Part shown: positions 22,825 through 33,752 of the stretch, piece after piece
How the letters are laid out: every line of letters begins with the position of its first letter
Numbering within the stretch: the first letter of the stretch is position 1
DNA from: Podila epigama
Lineage: Eukaryota > Mortierellomycota > Mortierellomycetes > Mortierellales > Mortierellaceae
Length of the DNA: 33,752 nt
Direction: 5' to 3'
NCBI GenBank assembly: GCA_015679605.1
Contig: JAAAVE010000101.1
Location: 1 to 33,752 of the forward strand
The notes under the pieces: generated by a model
The model's database searches: none
The model's input: only the letters and a program-made list of their open reading frames with translations
Told to the model about the DNA's origin: nothing
Made by a program: the position numbers and the translations under genes

Positions 22825-23498
22825 CTATACGGCCAGGCCGAACGCGTGCACAAACACGACCATTGACTTGTTCTCGTAGCGAAAGACAGCCGAGCCTGAC
22901 AAAGAAAAAAATAGGAGAAACAGAGTGAGCAAGCAAACAAATGAGACGAACAACCTTGCAAGATTTTCACCATAGATGTTACCATCTGACTCAGTATCCC
23001 ACAGAGTTGTGGACGACATGTGAACTCCTGCGCCGACAGCCTCCAAGACAGTGCTGGTCACTTCATTCGGCAAATCGTTTCAGCGCAATACCACGCAAGT
23101 CGACGTTAGGGTTAGGCAACGCATGGCAACGCATGGCAACGCGTCGAGTGTAGTAAAGACCTTGTTAACAAAAAAAAGCGACGTTACGGTGGTTCAACCA
23201 CAAATCTACAGTATTACTGGTTCATTGTGATGCTCAAACTCACCAATATACTTGAAAGTGCCTTTCAGTTGGTTCAGTCGGGCAAGGGTTTCCTTGTAGA
23301 TAGCCGCCTGCCACTCGGGAATGAGGTCTGGTCGATAACTGGCATCCTTGAGTACTTTTTTAACAACCTCCTCGAGGATCTGTGTCGCAGCCTTGCTGTC
23401 AAAGCGCGGTTTCTGGGTCTAATCATACGTACATGGTCAAGGTCATACAAAGTCAATCAACATACAGGTTCGCGGTCAAGCAAGAAAGTCCTTTCCAT
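22825..23498 (-). CDS. Tctex-type dynein light chain (DYNLT family)
   Basis: Four exons read on the minus strand, 23498-23466, 23418-23244, 23060-22983 and 22895-22825, give 118 aa, close to the 113 aa typical of the family. The fold-defining parts line up: an N-terminal helix (FDSKAATQILEEVV), a second helix (PEWQAAIYKETLARLNQL), then the strands KYIVTSTVLEAVGAGVH, SSTTLWDTESDGSAVF and RYENKSMVVFVHAFGLAV. The last strand, with ENKSM and AFGL, is the clearest family mark. Its role is to bind dynein intermediate chain and link cargo or regulators to cytoplasmic dynein; some family members serve other complexes. The junctions T-D-G|S and I|V are supported by family alignment. Exon 1 (11 codons, donor GTATGT, followed by a 47-nt intron) is the least certain part. 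Confidence 0.85.
23105..23142. repeat. Two telomere-type TTAGGG units next to a 10-bp tandem repeat
   Basis: GTTAGGGTTAGG lies at 23105-23116, directly joined to GGCAACGCAT at 23115-23124, repeated at 23125-23134 and as a partial copy at 23135-23142. The block is inside the second intron of the dynein light chain gene. Confidence 0.85.
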
Positions 23499-24877
23499 CC
23501 TATCTCTCTTTTTTTTTTTTTTTCAAATTCAGGATTCCTATTTTCCAACTTTTTTTATTTGAAACCATTCTCATGGTCAAGCCCACGTTTCTTTTTTATT
23601 CAAATTTCTGTTTTCCTTTTCATCAATTTCCTTCTGGCTTCATTACTTCTTCCGGTGCCATGTGTGCTATTAATTCCTTTAAAACAAAACGTGTAGAGGT
23701 GATATGTTGGTTGCAAACAAATGCACAATTCCCTTCGCCCCTTCTCATGTACATCGATTGCTTGACAGGTTACAGGAAAAATCAAGATCGCAAATGCTGC
23801 ATATCGCTCTCGCAGGGATGCTATTTTCGCTTTGTTCAGTGTAGGGTGAGCCTTATTACATTTCTCTCTCACTCTCTTTGCAGCCACAGACAGGAATAGC
23901 GATCATTGCAAATCAAGAGGACATACTTTGAGAAGAAGAAAAAGAAAAAAGAAAAAAAAGATAATAAAAAGACAGGTAAGGAATGAATGAATTGTCTATA
24001 CCATGGCATGGGTTGTAGGCGAAGGATGTTTATCAATTTGATGGGGATGAGGGTGTGACATGTGTCCATGGAGTAGGAATGAAAATGAGCGAATTGAAGA
24101 GAAAGGTGTACCAGCGAGATGATGAGCTCAAGGTGAACGAGCAAACATGAAAAGGAGTTGTGCTGTTGGACAGGAAAAGGAATTTGCTGTAGTGCAGGTT
24201 AGGAGACGGACATGCAGACACAATGACATTCGAAGACAAGCTGTGTAGCACAGCACAGCTGATTCAGACTGGGGCAACAGGAGCAGAGTAGGTTCTTTGG
24301 AAACAGGAACAGAAGCAGAAAAAAGCAACAGGGAACAGGAACAAAGGAACTGGCTGGCAACAAGGAAACAAAAGAACAAAAGAACCAAGGAACAAGGAAC
24401 ATGGGCTCACTGAAACGTCGAAGCCCCGCTAGGCCCCACCCACGTGCCACCGCGAGGAGCCCAACGACACAGTGAGCGAGTTTTTTGGGCACAGTCCTTC
24501 CTCGGGGGGGACGGATGTGGGGGAGGAAGGGACGAGCGGGGTGAGAGAACAACCTTAACGCAAATTGAGTCTGACTCAAAAATCGTTCATCTTTTTCATC
24601 TCTTTTTCTTTTCATCTCCAATTATTTTCATGCCCTCCATCCTCAATTCATCCTTCACAACTTGGCACAGATTCATCCATCTTTCTTTCATTCTTTTCAA
24701 TTTCTATTGGACTGGATTCCCTACCTTTTTCGCGCACCTTCATTGTCTCGAGGATTAAAAAAAGGAAAGAAAAGTTAAAAAGCCACATCTCCACATCACT
24801 TCCCATCTTTCTTTCTTTCCCATTCAATCTGTGCCTCAGGGCTTGGTCGTTTTGCTATTCAAGAACCAAGTTGCAGG
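23499..24877. other. Divergent spacer between dynein light chain and CHD remodeler
   Basis: About 1.4 kb between two genes that point away from each other, so both promoters should lie here. The part next to the remodeler (24590-24840) is C/T-rich on the + strand and probably its leader. The stretch from 24290 to 24400 is purine-rich with GGAACA/AACAAAGG repeats. A CACGTG palindrome (E-box) is at 24441-24446. A possible short spliced reading frame at about 23660-23899 is discussed in the findings. No other coding signal. Confidence 0.4.
24441..24446. promoter_or_regulatory. CACGTG E-box palindrome
   Basis: A perfect CACGTG in a GC-rich pocket of an otherwise A/T-rich divergent promoter, 432 bases before the remodeler ATG. 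In fungi bHLH factors of the Cbf1/Pho4 kind bind this sequence. One hexamer in 1.4 kb is weak evidence by itself. Confidence 0.25.

Positions 24878-33752
<8,875 letters not shown>

Overview
The window is eukaryotic nuclear DNA, almost certainly from a filamentous fungus and most likely an early-diverging one (Mucoromycota, probably Mortierellomycotina). The evidence is many short GT-AG introns (about 40 to 350 nt), pyrimidine-rich leaders, Gln/Ser/His-rich low-complexity tails, a fungal Zn2Cys6 regulator, and two proteins of types that are usually animal-like (a CHD7/Kismet-class remodeler and a KIF15-class kinesin). The lineage call is an inference. There are no tRNA or rRNA genes, transposons, CRISPR arrays or operons that I can see.

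Layout. 1197-1892 (+): stand-alone response-regulator receiver protein. 1893-4068: gene-poor spacer with small tandem repeats. 4069-8278 (+): Zn2Cys6 transcription factor, six exons, 1133 aa. 8744-16012 (+): KIF15-like kinesin-12, sixteen exons, 1827 aa. 16290-18686 (+): unrecognised nuclear-type protein with a SANT/Myb-like region, an 18-bp tandem repeat coding a charged helix, and a C-terminal coiled coil. 20223-19204 (-): unrecognised Gln-rich and Arg/Ser-rich protein. 22605-20549 (-): cytosolic Hsp70, two exons. 23498-22825 (-): Tctex-type dynein light chain, four exons. 24878-33752 (+, runs off the window): very large CHD-type chromatin remodeler of the CHD6-9/Kismet class with a long Arg-Ser tail.

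The exon models were built by hand. For each, splice sites were chosen so that reading frame, exon phase and protein-family match all agree, and every complete coding sequence sums to a multiple of three. The genes look like ordinary unlinked fungal loci (signalling, transcription, cytoskeletal motors, chaperone, chromatin) and not a functional cluster. I found no new multi-gene system. The most noteworthy items are the animal-like CHD7-class remodeler with an SR-rich tail, the KIF15-class motor that retains a RHAMM-type C-terminal leucine zipper, the SANT-like protein with a hexapeptide minisatellite, and the repeated use of tiny first coding exons (8, 16, 24 and 33 nt class) followed at once by an intron.
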